From Novosphingobium clariflavum (GTDB lineage Bacteria; Pseudomonadota; Alphaproteobacteria; Sphingomonadales; Sphingomonadaceae), in NCBI RefSeq assembly GCF_026420865.1, contig NZ_JAPCWC010000014.1:1-64000 (forward strand): 64,000 bases of DNA. The letters run 5' to 3'. Within the stretch, counting starts at the first letter, position 1. Each line of letters starts with the position of its first letter. The notes beneath the pieces were generated by a model. The model saw only the letters and a list, made by a program, of their open reading frames with translations. It did not search any database and had not been told where the DNA came from. Shown in pieces: positions 53,096 to 63,423 of the stretch. Both the position numbers and the translations under genes were made by a program.

Positions 53096-56000
53096 GTGGG
53101 GAATCGCCCATCGAGGGATACGGGTCTGTTCAGGGGGATGCTCGTCGAATTGCCCGGGCAAAAGGGCGTCGGGAAGCTGCAATCTGCGGCCGAGGGCCGC
53201 TGCGTCGTCTCGATCTTCCACTCGATCCAGCGCAGCGAAGATATCGAGTGCGAGGTAAGCGCGGTCGTCCGCGCCTATTTGAGCCCGCAGACCCGGGCCT
53301 ATGTTCTCGACGACGGGCGTATGCGGGTCGGTCGCATCAGCGACTATCTCCAGCAGGAAAATGGCCTTGTCACTTATGAGGTCCGCTTCCCCAACGGGAA
53401 GCAAAAAGACTTCAGCGAGATCGACCTATTCGTCCGGCCGTGGAATGCGCCCGAGGATCCGGCCGAAATGCTCGCGGCCGGCGCCGCCGAAAGCCAGTAT
53501 CTGCACGACCGCCGGCAAGCCGCGCTGACGCCGCTGCGATCGCTGACCAGTGCGGCTCAAGGTCTGACGTCGCTGCTCTCGGCCGGGATCGACTTCGTGC
53601 CGCACCAAGTCGCAGCGGTGCGCCGCGTGCTCAGTGATCCGATCCAGCGCTATCTCCTCGCCGACGAGGTCGGGCTGGGCAAGACAATCGAGGCCGGGTT
53701 GATCATCCGCCAGCATCTGATCGACAATCCCGACACCGAGGTACTGATCGCGACCCCGTCGGCACTGTGCGAGCAGTGGCGGCGCGAACTTTCCGAAAAG
53801 CTCCGCCTCGACCAGTTCGGCGAGCCCTTCGAATGTTGCTCGCATGCCGAAATCGAGCGGGTCGCGCGAACACCCGATGTTCTGGTGGTCGACGAAGCGC
53901 ATCATCTGGTTGGACTCGAGGACGGCCCGCTTTCAGCATCGGCGGCTCGGTTGCGCGAGCTCGCCCGAGACGTGCCGGTGTTGTTGCTGCTGTCCGCAAC
54001 GCCGCCGCTTGGCGAGGAGGCTCGGTTCCTGGCACTGCTCAATTTGCTCGATCCGCTGACCCATCCGCTCGACGATCTTGACGGTTTTCGCCTGAAGCTC
54101 GAACAGCGCCGGGCGATCGGCCGCTTGCTCCTTAGTCTCGACCCGGACGCATCGGGCATTGTGCTGCGCCAGCGCGGCGCTGAACTAGTCCGTAGCTTTC
54201 CCGACGATCCTGTAGTCCAAGAGTTGGCACCGCAGTTGATTGAGGCAACGCGAGAGGCACCCGAACGACTCGTCGACCTATGCGGCGCGCTCAAGGAGCA
54301 TATCGCCGACAGCTATCGCATCCACCAGCGTCTGATCCGCTCGCGTCGCGCCGATGCCCAGGGATGGGAGTTTCGACCACGCGGACCTGATGGCGGCGCC
54401 ATGACCCATGTGCGCATCGAAGGCGATCCGAGCGACAACCTGGCGGTGCTGCTTGGCACGCTTGAAGACTGGCGGTCGGCTGCGGTCGACTCGCTAGTCG
54501 ATGGCGATCCGGGGGTGCCGCTTCTCGCCGCGCGCTACCGCAATCTTCTCGGCGCGGTGTCCGAAGGCGCCGACGCTCTTCGCGCCTGGCTGGCTGGTGT
54601 CATGCCGATCTTCGCCGGCGAGGCGGAAATCCTCGACGCGCTGCGCGAGCAAGCCCAGGACTACGACGATGCCGACCGCATCGAAACGATGGTCGAAAGC
54701 GTGCGGAGGCTGATCAAGACGCTGCGGGCCGACGTCGATCAGCCCAAGATCGTTGTGTTCGCGACGGCTGAGGCGCTGGCAACCGCGTTCCATCGAGCGC
54801 TGGAGGAGGCGCTCGGCGACACACCGTGCTTTCTACTCGTCTCGGGAGGTGACGCGGGCGATGACAAGGAGGACGGCGTCGCGGCGTTCGCGCAAGCGCC
54901 CGATGCCGCGGTTCTCATCGGCGACCAGACGGCCGAAGAAGGTCTCAATCTCAGCTTCTCCGATGCGATCGTGCATCTCGACCTGCCGCTGAGCGCTGCC
55001 CGGATCGAGCAGCGCATCGGCCGCCTCGACCGCTATGGCCGGCGACAGGGGATCATCCGTCACCGGATCCTCTTGCCTTCGGACGAAGACGAAAGCCCCT
55101 TTGCAGCCTGGCAGGCCTTGCTCGCCGACGGCCTGTCGATTTTCCACCGCTCGATCAGCGATGTGCAATTCCTGCTGGATGATTTCGAGACCCGCGCGCT
55201 CGACACCCTGCTGATGACCGGGCCCAATGCGCTAATCGCGCTGGCCGAGGAGATCAAAGGCCAGATCGCCGACGAACGAAAGTCTCAGGACGAACAATAT
55301 GCCCTCGACCGGATCGCGCTTGCAGAGGAACCGGTCGAAACATTCATCCAGGCTCTGGATGACGCCGAAGCTGATGAGGCGGCGCTCGAGGCTGGCGTCG
55401 ATCAATGGCTGATCGACACACTGCAACTCAAGAAGCGGCCCTACGCCTGGCCCGAGGAAGATCCGTTCAAGCTCGGTATAACCAAGCAGACCTTGATCCC
55501 GCGCTTGCCGTGGCAACAGCAATTGGAACTCGACGACAGCCAGCCGCTGAGCTGGAAGCGCCGGATCGCGACACGCCGGACCGCCGTGACCTTGCTGCGC
55601 CCGGGTACGCCGCTCATCGACGTGCTGGCGCGCTTCACGCGCTGGGACGATCGCGGAACCGCGTTCGTCACTTATCGGCCGGTCGCGGACTGGCTTGGCG
55701 ACGCCTGGATCGGATTCAAGCTCTGCTTCACGATCGAGCCCAGTCTCGACATCGCCGACCTGCTCGCGCCGTCGCGCGCCGAACTTGCCGCGTTACGCCG
55801 CGCGCAGCGCTATTTTGCGCAAAGCGAGCAGACCCTGTTCATCGACATCAATGGTGAGATGGTCATCGATCCTGCGCTGCTCGCCATCCTGTCCAAGCCG
55901 TATAACGGGCATGGCAAAGGCCTGAGCGCCGACATCAATCTCGGAAGCCGGCCGCATATCCTCGCCGACTATATTGACCCCGCTGTGTTTCCGGCAGTGT

Positions 56001-56272
56001 GCCGTCGCGTGCGGAACGGCGCGCGGCAAACCTTGTCTGAGCAGCCCGCCGTGCTCGATGCGATCACCGCGGCGACGACACTGGCGGCAAGCGATCTACA
56101 GCGGCGCCGAAACCGGCTCCAGCGCCGCCAATCGGCCGGCGACTCGATGGCACGCGAGGATATCGCTCTGATCGAGTCAATCCTGCCCAGCATCGCATCA
56201 CCCGCCATCCGGCTCGACGCCATGGGATGTTTCATCCTGGGTGGGGCGCTCACGAGGTCCGCTCATGGTTGA
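53096..56272 (+). CDS. dpdE: DpdE, SNF2-type helicase
   Basis: 1058 aa from a GTG at 53096; an ATG at 53138 is the other option. N-terminal part MLVELPGQKGVGKL is family-like. SF2 motifs: Walker A ADEVGLGKTIEAG near 190, VVDEAHHLV, LLSATPP, and C-domain AEEGLNLSFSDAIVHLDLP then RIEQRIGRLDRYGRR. In Salmonella the downstream dpd genes are needed for restriction of unmodified DNA. Overlaps dpdF. Confidence 0.88.
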   Translation: MGNRPSRDTGLFRGMLVELPGQKGVGKLQSAAEGRCVVSIFHSIQRSEDIECEVSAVVRAYLSPQTRAYVLDDGRMRVGRISDYLQQENGLVTYEVRFPNGKQKDFSEIDLFVRPWNAPEDPAEMLAAGAAESQYLHDRRQAALTPLRSLTSAAQGLTSLLSAGIDFVPHQVAAVRRVLSDPIQRYLLADEVGLGKTIEAGLIIRQHLIDNPDTEVLIATPSALCEQWRRELSEKLRLDQFGEPFECCSHAEIERVARTPDVLVVDEAHHLVGLEDGPLSASAARLRELARDVPVLLLLSATPPLGEEARFLALLNLLDPLTHPLDDLDGFRLKLEQRRAIGRLLLSLDPDASGIVLRQRGAELVRSFPDDPVVQELAPQLIEATREAPERLVDLCGALKEHIADSYRIHQRLIRSRRADAQGWEFRPRGPDGGAMTHVRIEGDPSDNLAVLLGTLEDWRSAAVDSLVDGDPGVPLLAARYRNLLGAVSEGADALRAWLAGVMPIFAGEAEILDALREQAQDYDDADRIETMVESVRRLIKTLRADVDQPKIVVFATAEALATAFHRALEEALGDTPCFLLVSGGDAGDDKEDGVAAFAQAPDAAVLIGDQTAEEGLNLSFSDAIVHLDLPLSAARIEQRIGRLDRYGRRQGIIRHRILLPSDEDESPFAAWQALLADGLSIFHRSISDVQFLLDDFETRALDTLLMTGPNALIALAEEIKGQIADERKSQDEQYALDRIALAEEPVETFIQALDDAEADEAALEAGVDQWLIDTLQLKKRPYAWPEEDPFKLGITKQTLIPRLPWQQQLELDDSQPLSWKRRIATRRTAVTLLRPGTPLIDVLARFTRWDDRGTAFVTYRPVADWLGDAWIGFKLCFTIEPSLDIADLLAPSRAELAALRRAQRYFAQSEQTLFIDINGEMVIDPALLAILSKPYNGHGKGLSADINLGSRPHILADYIDPAVFPAVCRRVRNGARQTLSEQPAVLDAITAATTLAASDLQRRRNRLQRRQSAGDSMAREDIALIESILPSIASPAIRLDAMGCFILGGALTRSAHG

Positions 56273-58760
56273 CCTCGATGGCCATGACGCCTTTGTCGCC
56301 CTGAGCCAATTGCTCATCCGCACTGATAGCGAGGCGGACTGGCAAGCCCGGTCACCCGCGGTCGAGCGTTTGCGCAAAGCGCTGGTCGACCCGGCACGCC
56401 GGGCGAGCGCACTCGATCTAGCCGTGTTGCTCCGCCAAGCCATGACCTATGAGCATGTCCGGCGCGGCGCCATGGTGTCCCCCGCTGTCCTGGTGTCGCA
56501 CCCACGCTTCGACGGGTTCACCAATTGGGATGCGGTCGGGCTACACAACACTTCCGCTGGCGAAGCGCGACTGGTGACGCTCCAGCCCTGGAAGCCGGCA
56601 TGGCTCGTGGCTCCCGGCGACGGCGTCGAAACCCTTGCTGCGTCCGAGGCAACCCGCCGTGAGTTTAACAGGGCGGGTTGCGAGGGCGATCCATTGCTCG
56701 CCGCTGTCGGTCGAACCTCCTATCGCAGCCGCGGACAGCGCGCTGCCGTACGTGCCGCGCTCTCGACCCCCGCCGGCGCAAGCCTCGTCGTTGCTCTGCC
56801 TACCGGCGAGGGCAAGAGCATGATCTTCCAGCTGGTCCAGACGGTCGGCTTCGTCGGCGCGGACCAAGCGGAAAACCGCGGCGTAACCCTGGTGATCGTC
56901 CCTACCGTCGCGCTCGGGGTCAATCACGAACAGGAAGCGGTCGATGTCTGCGGCCTGTCGCGCCCGCTCGCTTTCCAGGGTGGCAACGACGCTCAGAACA
57001 ATATTATCGCCGAACGGATCGCCGACGGCACCCAAGGCCTGTGCTTCGCGTCGCCTGAAGCCGCATGCGGCCGTCTGCGCGACCCGTTGCGGCGCGCGGC
57101 CGAGGCAGGTCTGTTGCGCGCGCTGGTGATCGACGAAGCCCATCTCGTCGACCAATGGGGAACGGGCTTTCGGACCGAGTTCCAGGAATTGAGCGGCTTG
57201 CGGCGCGAACTGCTGTCGGCCGCACCGCCCGGCCAAGCGCTGCGCACCATCATGTTGTCGGCGACACTCACCGACTCCTCACTCGAAACCTTGCGCTCTC
57301 TGTTCGGCGCCGAAAGCAATTTTGAAAGCCTGGCGGCGGTGCAATTGCGGCCCGAACCGGACTATTGGATTGCGCCATCGACCAACGAGGCCAGCCGAAC
57401 TGCCCAGGTCCTGGAGGCGCTTCACCACGTGCCTCGGCCGGCGGTGCTTTATGTCACCGAGGTTGCGGCCGCCAACGCTTGGTATGCGCAGCTGATCGAC
57501 GCGGGGTTCCGCCGGGTTCGCAAGCTCCACGGCAAGACCGGGCGCGCCGAGCGAGAGGAGATTGTCGGACAGTGGCGCGACGGCGCACTCGATATCGTCG
57601 TCGGAACTTCCGCGTTCGGGCTTGGCATCGATTACGGGCATGCTCGCAGCGTGATCCACGCCTGCGTTCCAGAGACGCTCGATCGCTTCTACCAAGAGGT
57701 CGGGCGCGGCGGGCGCGACGGCAAGGCTGCGCTTTCGCTGATTGTGCCGACAGACAACGACATGGGGATCGCCGAGCGCATTAACGCCCAGCAAGTCATC
57801 AGCATTGATCGCGGCTACCATCGCTGGTCTGCGATGTTCGCGCGAAAGGCCAGCCTTGGGAACGGACGCTTCGCCGTGCGGATCGACGGCCGACCCGGCA
57901 CCGATGAACGCGACATCGACATGTTCGGCGATGCCAATACCGACTGGAACTTGCGCACGGTCGCCCTGATGGCGCGTGCCGGCATTCTGCGACTGCTCGG
58001 CACACCCTATCCGCGGATCGAACAGGAGGGCGACTGGCTCGAGATCGAGATCATCGACGATCATCATCTCGACCTAGCGCTATGGCAGTCGCGCGTCGAA
58101 CCCGTGCGCCGGGTCGGCTGGCTTGCCGCCAAGCGCAATCTCGACCTTATGCGCGAATATCTGCGCAACGATCGCTGTCCGGCCGCGATCCTTGAAGATT
58201 TGTACGGTGCGAACCGGGTCGGACGGACGTGCAGCCGCTGCAGCCGGTGCCGATCTGACGAGGCTTGCCGCCTCAACAGCGTAGCAGTTGGCGAACCGCG
58301 CGGCCCATGGACCGAGCCGCTCGATCCGCTGGTCGCCAATCTTTTCGACCGCGATCTCCGGCTTTTGGTCAGCTATGATCCCGGTGACCTCGCACGCAAC
58401 GCGTCGCGCCGGCTTGGTGACACGCTGCAGCGCCTAGCGCAGGCCCGTCTCGCCAAGTTGATCACACTCGGCCCGCAGCCGTTCGACATGGGCCGGGTTC
58501 TCAAGTTTGCGGAAAAGTTGGCATTCTTCGTCAGCGACCTGTCCTCGCTTGCCTTATCGCGCCTTCCGCGTGGCCCCGAACTTGTCATGGTCGGCGACCG
58601 GCAAACACTCGAGCCGCAGAACCTCGCGCCGCGGCCTGATAATCCTCGGATCTTCCTGGCCCCAATTGATCAGCCCGCCCCAGATGGACGCAGATTGAAA
58701 GATGTATTTGGCGGTCGGACGCTGACGCTCGACGAGTTTAATGCAAGAGTAGCCCAATGA
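56265..58760 (+). CDS. dpdF: DpdF, RecQ-like helicase
   Basis: 831 aa, ATG at 56265 overlapping the dpdE stop. Walker A LPTGEGKS near 178, VIDEAHLVDQWG near 288, MLSATLTD, and C-domain GTSAFGLGIDYGHARSVIH then FYQEVGRGGRDG, all RecQ-like. A cysteine cluster C-x2-C-x2-C-x5-C near 655 (CSRCSRCRSDEAC) fits a RecQ-type zinc or iron-sulfur site. A long C-terminal tail is specific to the family. ATGA overlap with dpdG. Confidence 0.88.
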   Translation: MVDLDGHDAFVALSQLLIRTDSEADWQARSPAVERLRKALVDPARRASALDLAVLLRQAMTYEHVRRGAMVSPAVLVSHPRFDGFTNWDAVGLHNTSAGEARLVTLQPWKPAWLVAPGDGVETLAASEATRREFNRAGCEGDPLLAAVGRTSYRSRGQRAAVRAALSTPAGASLVVALPTGEGKSMIFQLVQTVGFVGADQAENRGVTLVIVPTVALGVNHEQEAVDVCGLSRPLAFQGGNDAQNNIIAERIADGTQGLCFASPEAACGRLRDPLRRAAEAGLLRALVIDEAHLVDQWGTGFRTEFQELSGLRRELLSAAPPGQALRTIMLSATLTDSSLETLRSLFGAESNFESLAAVQLRPEPDYWIAPSTNEASRTAQVLEALHHVPRPAVLYVTEVAAANAWYAQLIDAGFRRVRKLHGKTGRAEREEIVGQWRDGALDIVVGTSAFGLGIDYGHARSVIHACVPETLDRFYQEVGRGGRDGKAALSLIVPTDNDMGIAERINAQQVISIDRGYHRWSAMFARKASLGNGRFAVRIDGRPGTDERDIDMFGDANTDWNLRTVALMARAGILRLLGTPYPRIEQEGDWLEIEIIDDHHLDLALWQSRVEPVRRVGWLAAKRNLDLMREYLRNDRCPAAILEDLYGANRVGRTCSRCSRCRSDEACRLNSVAVGEPRGPWTEPLDPLVANLFDRDLRLLVSYDPGDLARNASRRLGDTLQRLAQARLAKLITLGPQPFDMGRVLKFAEKLAFFVSDLSSLALSRLPRGPELVMVGDRQTLEPQNLAPRPDNPRIFLAPIDQPAPDGRRLKDVFGGRTLTLDEFNARVAQ

Positions 58761-59674
58761 GTATAGTTACAACTGCCCAAGCTGTTCCGAGTCGATTGTT
58801 CGCGATCTATGCCGCCTTGTTCGACAGCGAAAATGGTGAAGTCAAAGACCGGATCGAGGCCTGGGCCACTCCGCCGTCACTCAGTGGACGCGGCGGCGAT
58901 GATGATGGCGAGTCGACCACGACGTTGTTCAGCAACACGCTTGCCGAAGCACGGCGCATCGGTCTGGTCGAAGAGGTTGAAGACAAGTTGCGTCTGACCG
59001 CCGACGCACGCGGCGGCGGCAAAAAAGGCAAGGGCAGCGAGACGTTCTTCTTGGCTTTCCTGCGGCGCACCTTGTTCGATCCGACGCGCGCAGCCGAAAC
59101 ACAGCAGGCCGGCTTCATGGTCGCCCTGTCCTGGTTTCTGAGTTCTAGCCCGCTGCGGCCGATGAATTTCTCCGAGGCGCCGCAAAACAATCTAAAAGCG
59201 CAGATCGGGGATCACGCGTCGAAGACCGAATTGACCTCGCTCAATCGCTATCAGAACTTCCTGTATTGGGCGCGTTATCTCGGCTTCGCCACCATCGTCG
59301 GCGGTGGCAGCGATGCCGAGGACGTCACCTCGCGCCGGGTGATCCCCGATCCGGTTAAGGCAATCGAAAGCGCGCTCCCCGCCATCTTCTCCGAGGGCAA
59401 CGACCTACCGATCGAGCAATTCATGATGCGGTTGGCAGCGATCTTTCCGGTCTTTGAGACCGGCAGTGTTCGCCAGGACTATGAAGCCATGCGGCTCACC
59501 CCGCTGGCGGACGGCGACAAGCGTCTCTCGATCACCACCAGTCTTGCGCTGCAGCGGCTTGCCGACCGCCAGCGTCTGACTATGGCGACCGTCGCCGACG
59601 CACCCGGCCGTATTCTCGATTTCGGCTCGCGCGAAGGTCGCGTGAGCCGTATCGCGCTGCGAGAGGCGGCATGA
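58757..59674 (+). CDS. dpdG: DpdG family protein
   Basis: 305 aa, ATGA overlap on both sides. N-terminal half looks like a winged-helix-type segment (AIYAALFDSENGEVKDRIEA, then LAEARRIGLVEEVEDKLRL). Otherwise no catalytic motif. Assigned by position between RecQ-like DpdF and ATPase DpdH, as in known dpd clusters. Role in the restriction arm is unknown. Confidence 0.78.
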   Translation: MSIVTTAQAVPSRLFAIYAALFDSENGEVKDRIEAWATPPSLSGRGGDDDGESTTTLFSNTLAEARRIGLVEEVEDKLRLTADARGGGKKGKGSETFFLAFLRRTLFDPTRAAETQQAGFMVALSWFLSSSPLRPMNFSEAPQNNLKAQIGDHASKTELTSLNRYQNFLYWARYLGFATIVGGGSDAEDVTSRRVIPDPVKAIESALPAIFSEGNDLPIEQFMMRLAAIFPVFETGSVRQDYEAMRLTPLADGDKRLSITTSLALQRLADRQRLTMATVADAPGRILDFGSREGRVSRIALREAA

Positions 59675-62600
59675 TGCGCAATTTTCTCTGCTGGGATCCC
59701 GGTGCCGTCCGCCAGGTGATCAATCCATTCGCCGAGCATATCAGCGATAGCCTTTTCCGCGCGGTGCACAGCGACTGGGACCTCAAGGTCAGCCCGCAGG
59801 TCGGCAAGTCGTTCCAAGAGATCGGCGAGGCCTCGTGGGCGGACATGACGCCGCCGGCCTTTCTCGCGGATTTTCTGCGTGAGGACCGACCGCATGCACT
59901 GGCGGCCATCCTCGGCGAAACGGGCTCGGGTAAGTCGCATCTCGTTCACTGGATGCGGCTCAACATCAAGCCGACCAGGGAGAGGGTCGTCCTGGTGGTG
60001 CGCAAGTCGGGCACGTCGCTGCGCAACATCGTCAAGATGATCATCGCCGAATTGCCCGCCGAGCAGCAGGCGAGTTTCCTCGAAACGCTGCAATCGGCGG
60101 GCGATGGAACGCAAAGCCGGGCAGACCAGAAGCAGCAATTGCTCAACGATCTCGCGCAGGTGATCCGCGAGGAGGTCCTGCCGACGGACGCCGACGAGAT
60201 CGAGGAGGGGCTTGCGAGCAGCCTGCCCGATCTGTTCCAAGATCCGCATATGCGCAAAGCGCATTTCCTCGGCGACAACACCGTCATCGCCGAAATCGTC
60301 GACCACATCTTTGCGCCGTCCAACGCGAAGGATCGTCCCGATCAACGCCGCGTCTTCGTCGAGAGTGACTTGCCGCTTGGCGGCATGGACTTCGCACATG
60401 CCTCGCGCCTTGCACGAGACGCCATCGACCTCATCGAACTCGACCCCGCAGTACACCTTCCGCTCGCGATCCGGATCATCAACCGCAATCTTGATCGCGC
60501 CGTAGCGCGAACCTTGAGTTTCTCTGGAGACCGGGTCGAGGAACTGATGACCCGTTTGCGCACCTACCTCAAGTCGCAGGGCCAGGAACTCGTCCTTCTC
60601 GTGGAGGAATTCGCGCGCCTTCAAGGCATCGACCGCGCGCTACTGCAGGCAATCACTTCACAGGGCGACGAGCGCCAGTGCAAGATGCGAACAGCGATCG
60701 CGGTCACCACGGGCTTTTTCCAGAGCGTGGCCGAGACTGCCTATATGCGTACGACCCATATAGTCGATATGGATCGGTCCGCTGGCCGGGCCGAGGGTCG
60801 GTCGGTCACTAAGGCTTCGCTCAGCCAGTTCACCGCGCGCTATCTCAACGCCGTACGGCTTGGCCGGGACGGCATCACCCAGTGGAGCGACGCCGCGGCA
60901 CCTGGCGAAAGCCCGCGCTCCAAGTGCGACATGTGCATCCATCAGACCGAATGCCACGCCGTATTCGGTGAGGTCGACGGCTATGGCCTCTATCCATTTA
61001 CCCCCGACGCCTTGTGGAACGCCGCGTCGCGTGCCGATGCTTCGATGCCGGAACGGCTCAACCCTCGCGTCCTTCAGAACGACCTGCTCGTCGAGGTGCT
61101 CGACAATTTCGGCCCCGAAATCGCGACCGGCACATTTCCGCCGTTCAAGCTTCTCGAGAAGCTCGGCGGCATCACGGCCCTCCCTGCCGTCGCTCAAGCC
61201 GAACTGCGCAATCGCAATCCGCAGAATTACCAGCGCTGGGCATCCTTTCTCGAACTCTATGATGGCACCGGCACGATCGCCAATCTCGACGAGCGCCTTC
61301 GCGCAGCGTTCGAGGTTCCCGAGATTCCGGGCGCCGACGCGGCGAAGCCGAACCAGCCAACGGCCGATACGCCGACGCTTGAAGCGCCGCAGCGTAACGT
61401 TGCCAGCAAGGAAGACCTGCTTATCGAGCAATGGATCGGCGGGCAGGGGCTGGACCAATCCATTGCAAACAATCTCAGATTGCTGGTCTATTCGGCCGTC
61501 TCCAATGCCATAGATTGGGACATGGTCGGGCTGGCCAAGGCGAGTTTCGTCGGTCGAACCGGTAAGGCGTTCCAAACAGCGAGCATCAGCTTCGATCGCC
61601 AAACGACGCAGGTGCGCACCGACCTGCAGGTCAAGCTCGTTATCCCGGGTACTCTTGTGCAGCCCGAAACGGCGGCAGCGGCCCTCCAGGGGGTGTTGCG
61701 CGCCAGCAAGGATCAGTTCCGATGGGAGTTCCCCAACGGCGAAAAGATGCTCGGCGCCTTCCTCGATTGCGTGGAGATCTGGGCGAAGGATGTCGAGGCG
61801 CAATTGCGCGACATCTGCCAGCCTACGCCGCAGTGGAACCAGGCGGCGGCGGCGGTCGAACTCCTCTGCATCGGCGCGGCGATCGGCGGCAAGATCAAGC
61901 CCGACGCGAAGATCGCCGACATGATCGACGCAGCGTTCAGCGCACAATGGGCAAGCGAGTGCGCGAGCACGGCACCCGAGATGAAGGCGCTGTACGACAA
62001 GCTGACAAGACAACGCGAAAAGCTGGTGGGAATCGCGCAATCCCAAATGTCGAGCATGAAGGGCGGCCGAGCCGGTGCAATGCTCAATCCAGGCCGTATC
62101 CTCGGGCCCATCCGTGAATTTCGTCAGGCCAAATGGCAGTTGCGTCTTCAGCCCCCCGATGGTGAGACACAAGAGCCCGCCAAACTCTATCGTGAGACGA
62201 GGGACGCGCTCCCCACGGCAGCGAACTCCGAGATGGCGGTCCGCAAATCCTGGCTCAATGCGATGCAAGACGCGTTCGGCGCGACTGCTACGCGCGCATC
62301 TATCGTAACGGCGCTCGATGCAGCGCAGCAGGCCGTGGCTGAGGCCGGTATCGGCACCAGCACCACGGGACGCGTTTTGACCGACGCGCTCGACCGCTTC
62401 AGGACCGTATATTTCGATGACTCGATGGCAGCCGCACGGGCACTTGGCAGCGAAGGCGATGCGGTTGCCGCGCTTCCTCATTTTGGTCGAGGCCGGCGCG
62501 GCGCGGTCGATGCGGGGACCGCTCTAGTCGCCGCGGCGCAGGCCTTTCTCGATACCGTTGACGACAATATCGGAGCGACCAGCCAGAGTCTCGACGCCAA

Positions 62601-62712
62601 GCACGGCGCAGTGGCGGCCAGTCTCAATCAGATCGATACAGCGCTTACCGCGATCGAAGCCGATTTGATCGCGATGGCGACGATTGACGGGGAGCAAGCC
62701 GATGCTGCTTGA
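59671..62712 (+). CDS. dpdH: DpdH, P-loop ATPase
   Basis: 1013 aa; ATGATG start overlaps the dpdG stop. Walker A GETGSGKSHL at 83-92, an acidic LLVEEFARLQG as Walker B near 310, and a C-x2-C-x5-C cluster near 420 (CDMCIHQTEC) that could hold metal. The C-terminal 350 residues are helical. Likely an AAA-like motor of the restriction arm. Overlaps dpdI by 11 bases. Confidence 0.82.
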   Translation: MMRNFLCWDPGAVRQVINPFAEHISDSLFRAVHSDWDLKVSPQVGKSFQEIGEASWADMTPPAFLADFLREDRPHALAAILGETGSGKSHLVHWMRLNIKPTRERVVLVVRKSGTSLRNIVKMIIAELPAEQQASFLETLQSAGDGTQSRADQKQQLLNDLAQVIREEVLPTDADEIEEGLASSLPDLFQDPHMRKAHFLGDNTVIAEIVDHIFAPSNAKDRPDQRRVFVESDLPLGGMDFAHASRLARDAIDLIELDPAVHLPLAIRIINRNLDRAVARTLSFSGDRVEELMTRLRTYLKSQGQELVLLVEEFARLQGIDRALLQAITSQGDERQCKMRTAIAVTTGFFQSVAETAYMRTTHIVDMDRSAGRAEGRSVTKASLSQFTARYLNAVRLGRDGITQWSDAAAPGESPRSKCDMCIHQTECHAVFGEVDGYGLYPFTPDALWNAASRADASMPERLNPRVLQNDLLVEVLDNFGPEIATGTFPPFKLLEKLGGITALPAVAQAELRNRNPQNYQRWASFLELYDGTGTIANLDERLRAAFEVPEIPGADAAKPNQPTADTPTLEAPQRNVASKEDLLIEQWIGGQGLDQSIANNLRLLVYSAVSNAIDWDMVGLAKASFVGRTGKAFQTASISFDRQTTQVRTDLQVKLVIPGTLVQPETAAAALQGVLRASKDQFRWEFPNGEKMLGAFLDCVEIWAKDVEAQLRDICQPTPQWNQAAAAVELLCIGAAIGGKIKPDAKIADMIDAAFSAQWASECASTAPEMKALYDKLTRQREKLVGIAQSQMSSMKGGRAGAMLNPGRILGPIREFRQAKWQLRLQPPDGETQEPAKLYRETRDALPTAANSEMAVRKSWLNAMQDAFGATATRASIVTALDAAQQAVAEAGIGTSTTGRVLTDALDRFRTVYFDDSMAAARALGSEGDAVAALPHFGRGRRGAVDAGTALVAAAQAFLDTVDDNIGATSQSLDAKHGAVAASLNQIDTALTAIEADLIAMATIDGEQADAA

Positions 62713-63415
62713 CCGCGCCGCCACGCTCGCAACCAAGATCAACACCTACCAGAAGCTCAAGAATAGCGCCGCCGAAGCCGAACAGTTCGGTACGCGCGCG
62801 AAGCAGTTCGAGACCGCTTCGCTGCTTATGGCGAGGCTTCGCGAGACGCTGACCGCCCTTGCGGATGCCGGTGTTCGGGTCGATTTTCAGCCAAGCGACG
62901 GCCTCGGCTATGCCGCCAAGGCACGCACGTTGCGCGAAGCGATCAAGGAGGATCCAGCAAAGGTCAACGACCCGCCGTTCGACATCAAGCACGCCTTTAC
63001 TGACCGTCTCAACAGTATCGCCAGCGCGGGGCATAAGGCGGCGAGTGCTGCGTGGAAAACCTATGTCGATAAGCGTGCCGCCTTTGGCGCCGATGACGTC
63101 TTGAGTGCGCTCGGCCAGGTGCCGCAATTTCGGGTGAGCGTCGCCAAGATACGGCAGATCCGAAGCGAGGTAGCGACCTTTGGTGCCAGCCTGCCTGCTG
63201 ACCCCAAGGCGGCGATCGCCAGTCTCGACACGCTCGTCAGCCAGCACGAGGCGGCATGGAACACTCTTGCGGCGTCCGATATCCCATCAGGCGTCGTCGC
63301 CTTCATTCGCGCCGCAGCCAATAGCGAGGCCCTTTTAAGCGCTTATACGTCCGAAGTGCAGACGTGGCTCGAAAGCCGCAACTTGCTCGGCGCGTTCCGC
63401 ATCAAGCTGAGGTAG
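62702..63415 (+). CDS. dpdI: DpdI family protein
   Basis: 237 aa; ATG at 62702 chosen (overlap with dpdH), though a longer frame exists. Almost all helical and charged, likely coiled-coil (TKINTYQKLKNSAAEAEQF, QFETASLLMARLRETL). No enzymatic motif; probably structural. Assigned by position and style, between DpdH and DpdJ. Confidence 0.75.
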   Translation: MLLDRAATLATKINTYQKLKNSAAEAEQFGTRAKQFETASLLMARLRETLTALADAGVRVDFQPSDGLGYAAKARTLREAIKEDPAKVNDPPFDIKHAFTDRLNSIASAGHKAASAAWKTYVDKRAAFGADDVLSALGQVPQFRVSVAKIRQIRSEVATFGASLPADPKAAIASLDTLVSQHEAAWNTLAASDIPSGVVAFIRAAANSEALLSAYTSEVQTWLESRNLLGAFRIKLR

Positions 63416-63423
63416 GCGCAATC

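Noticed and set aside
60658..62481. 607-residue minus-strand open frame
   Set aside because: Antisense of dpdH; low-complexity composition.
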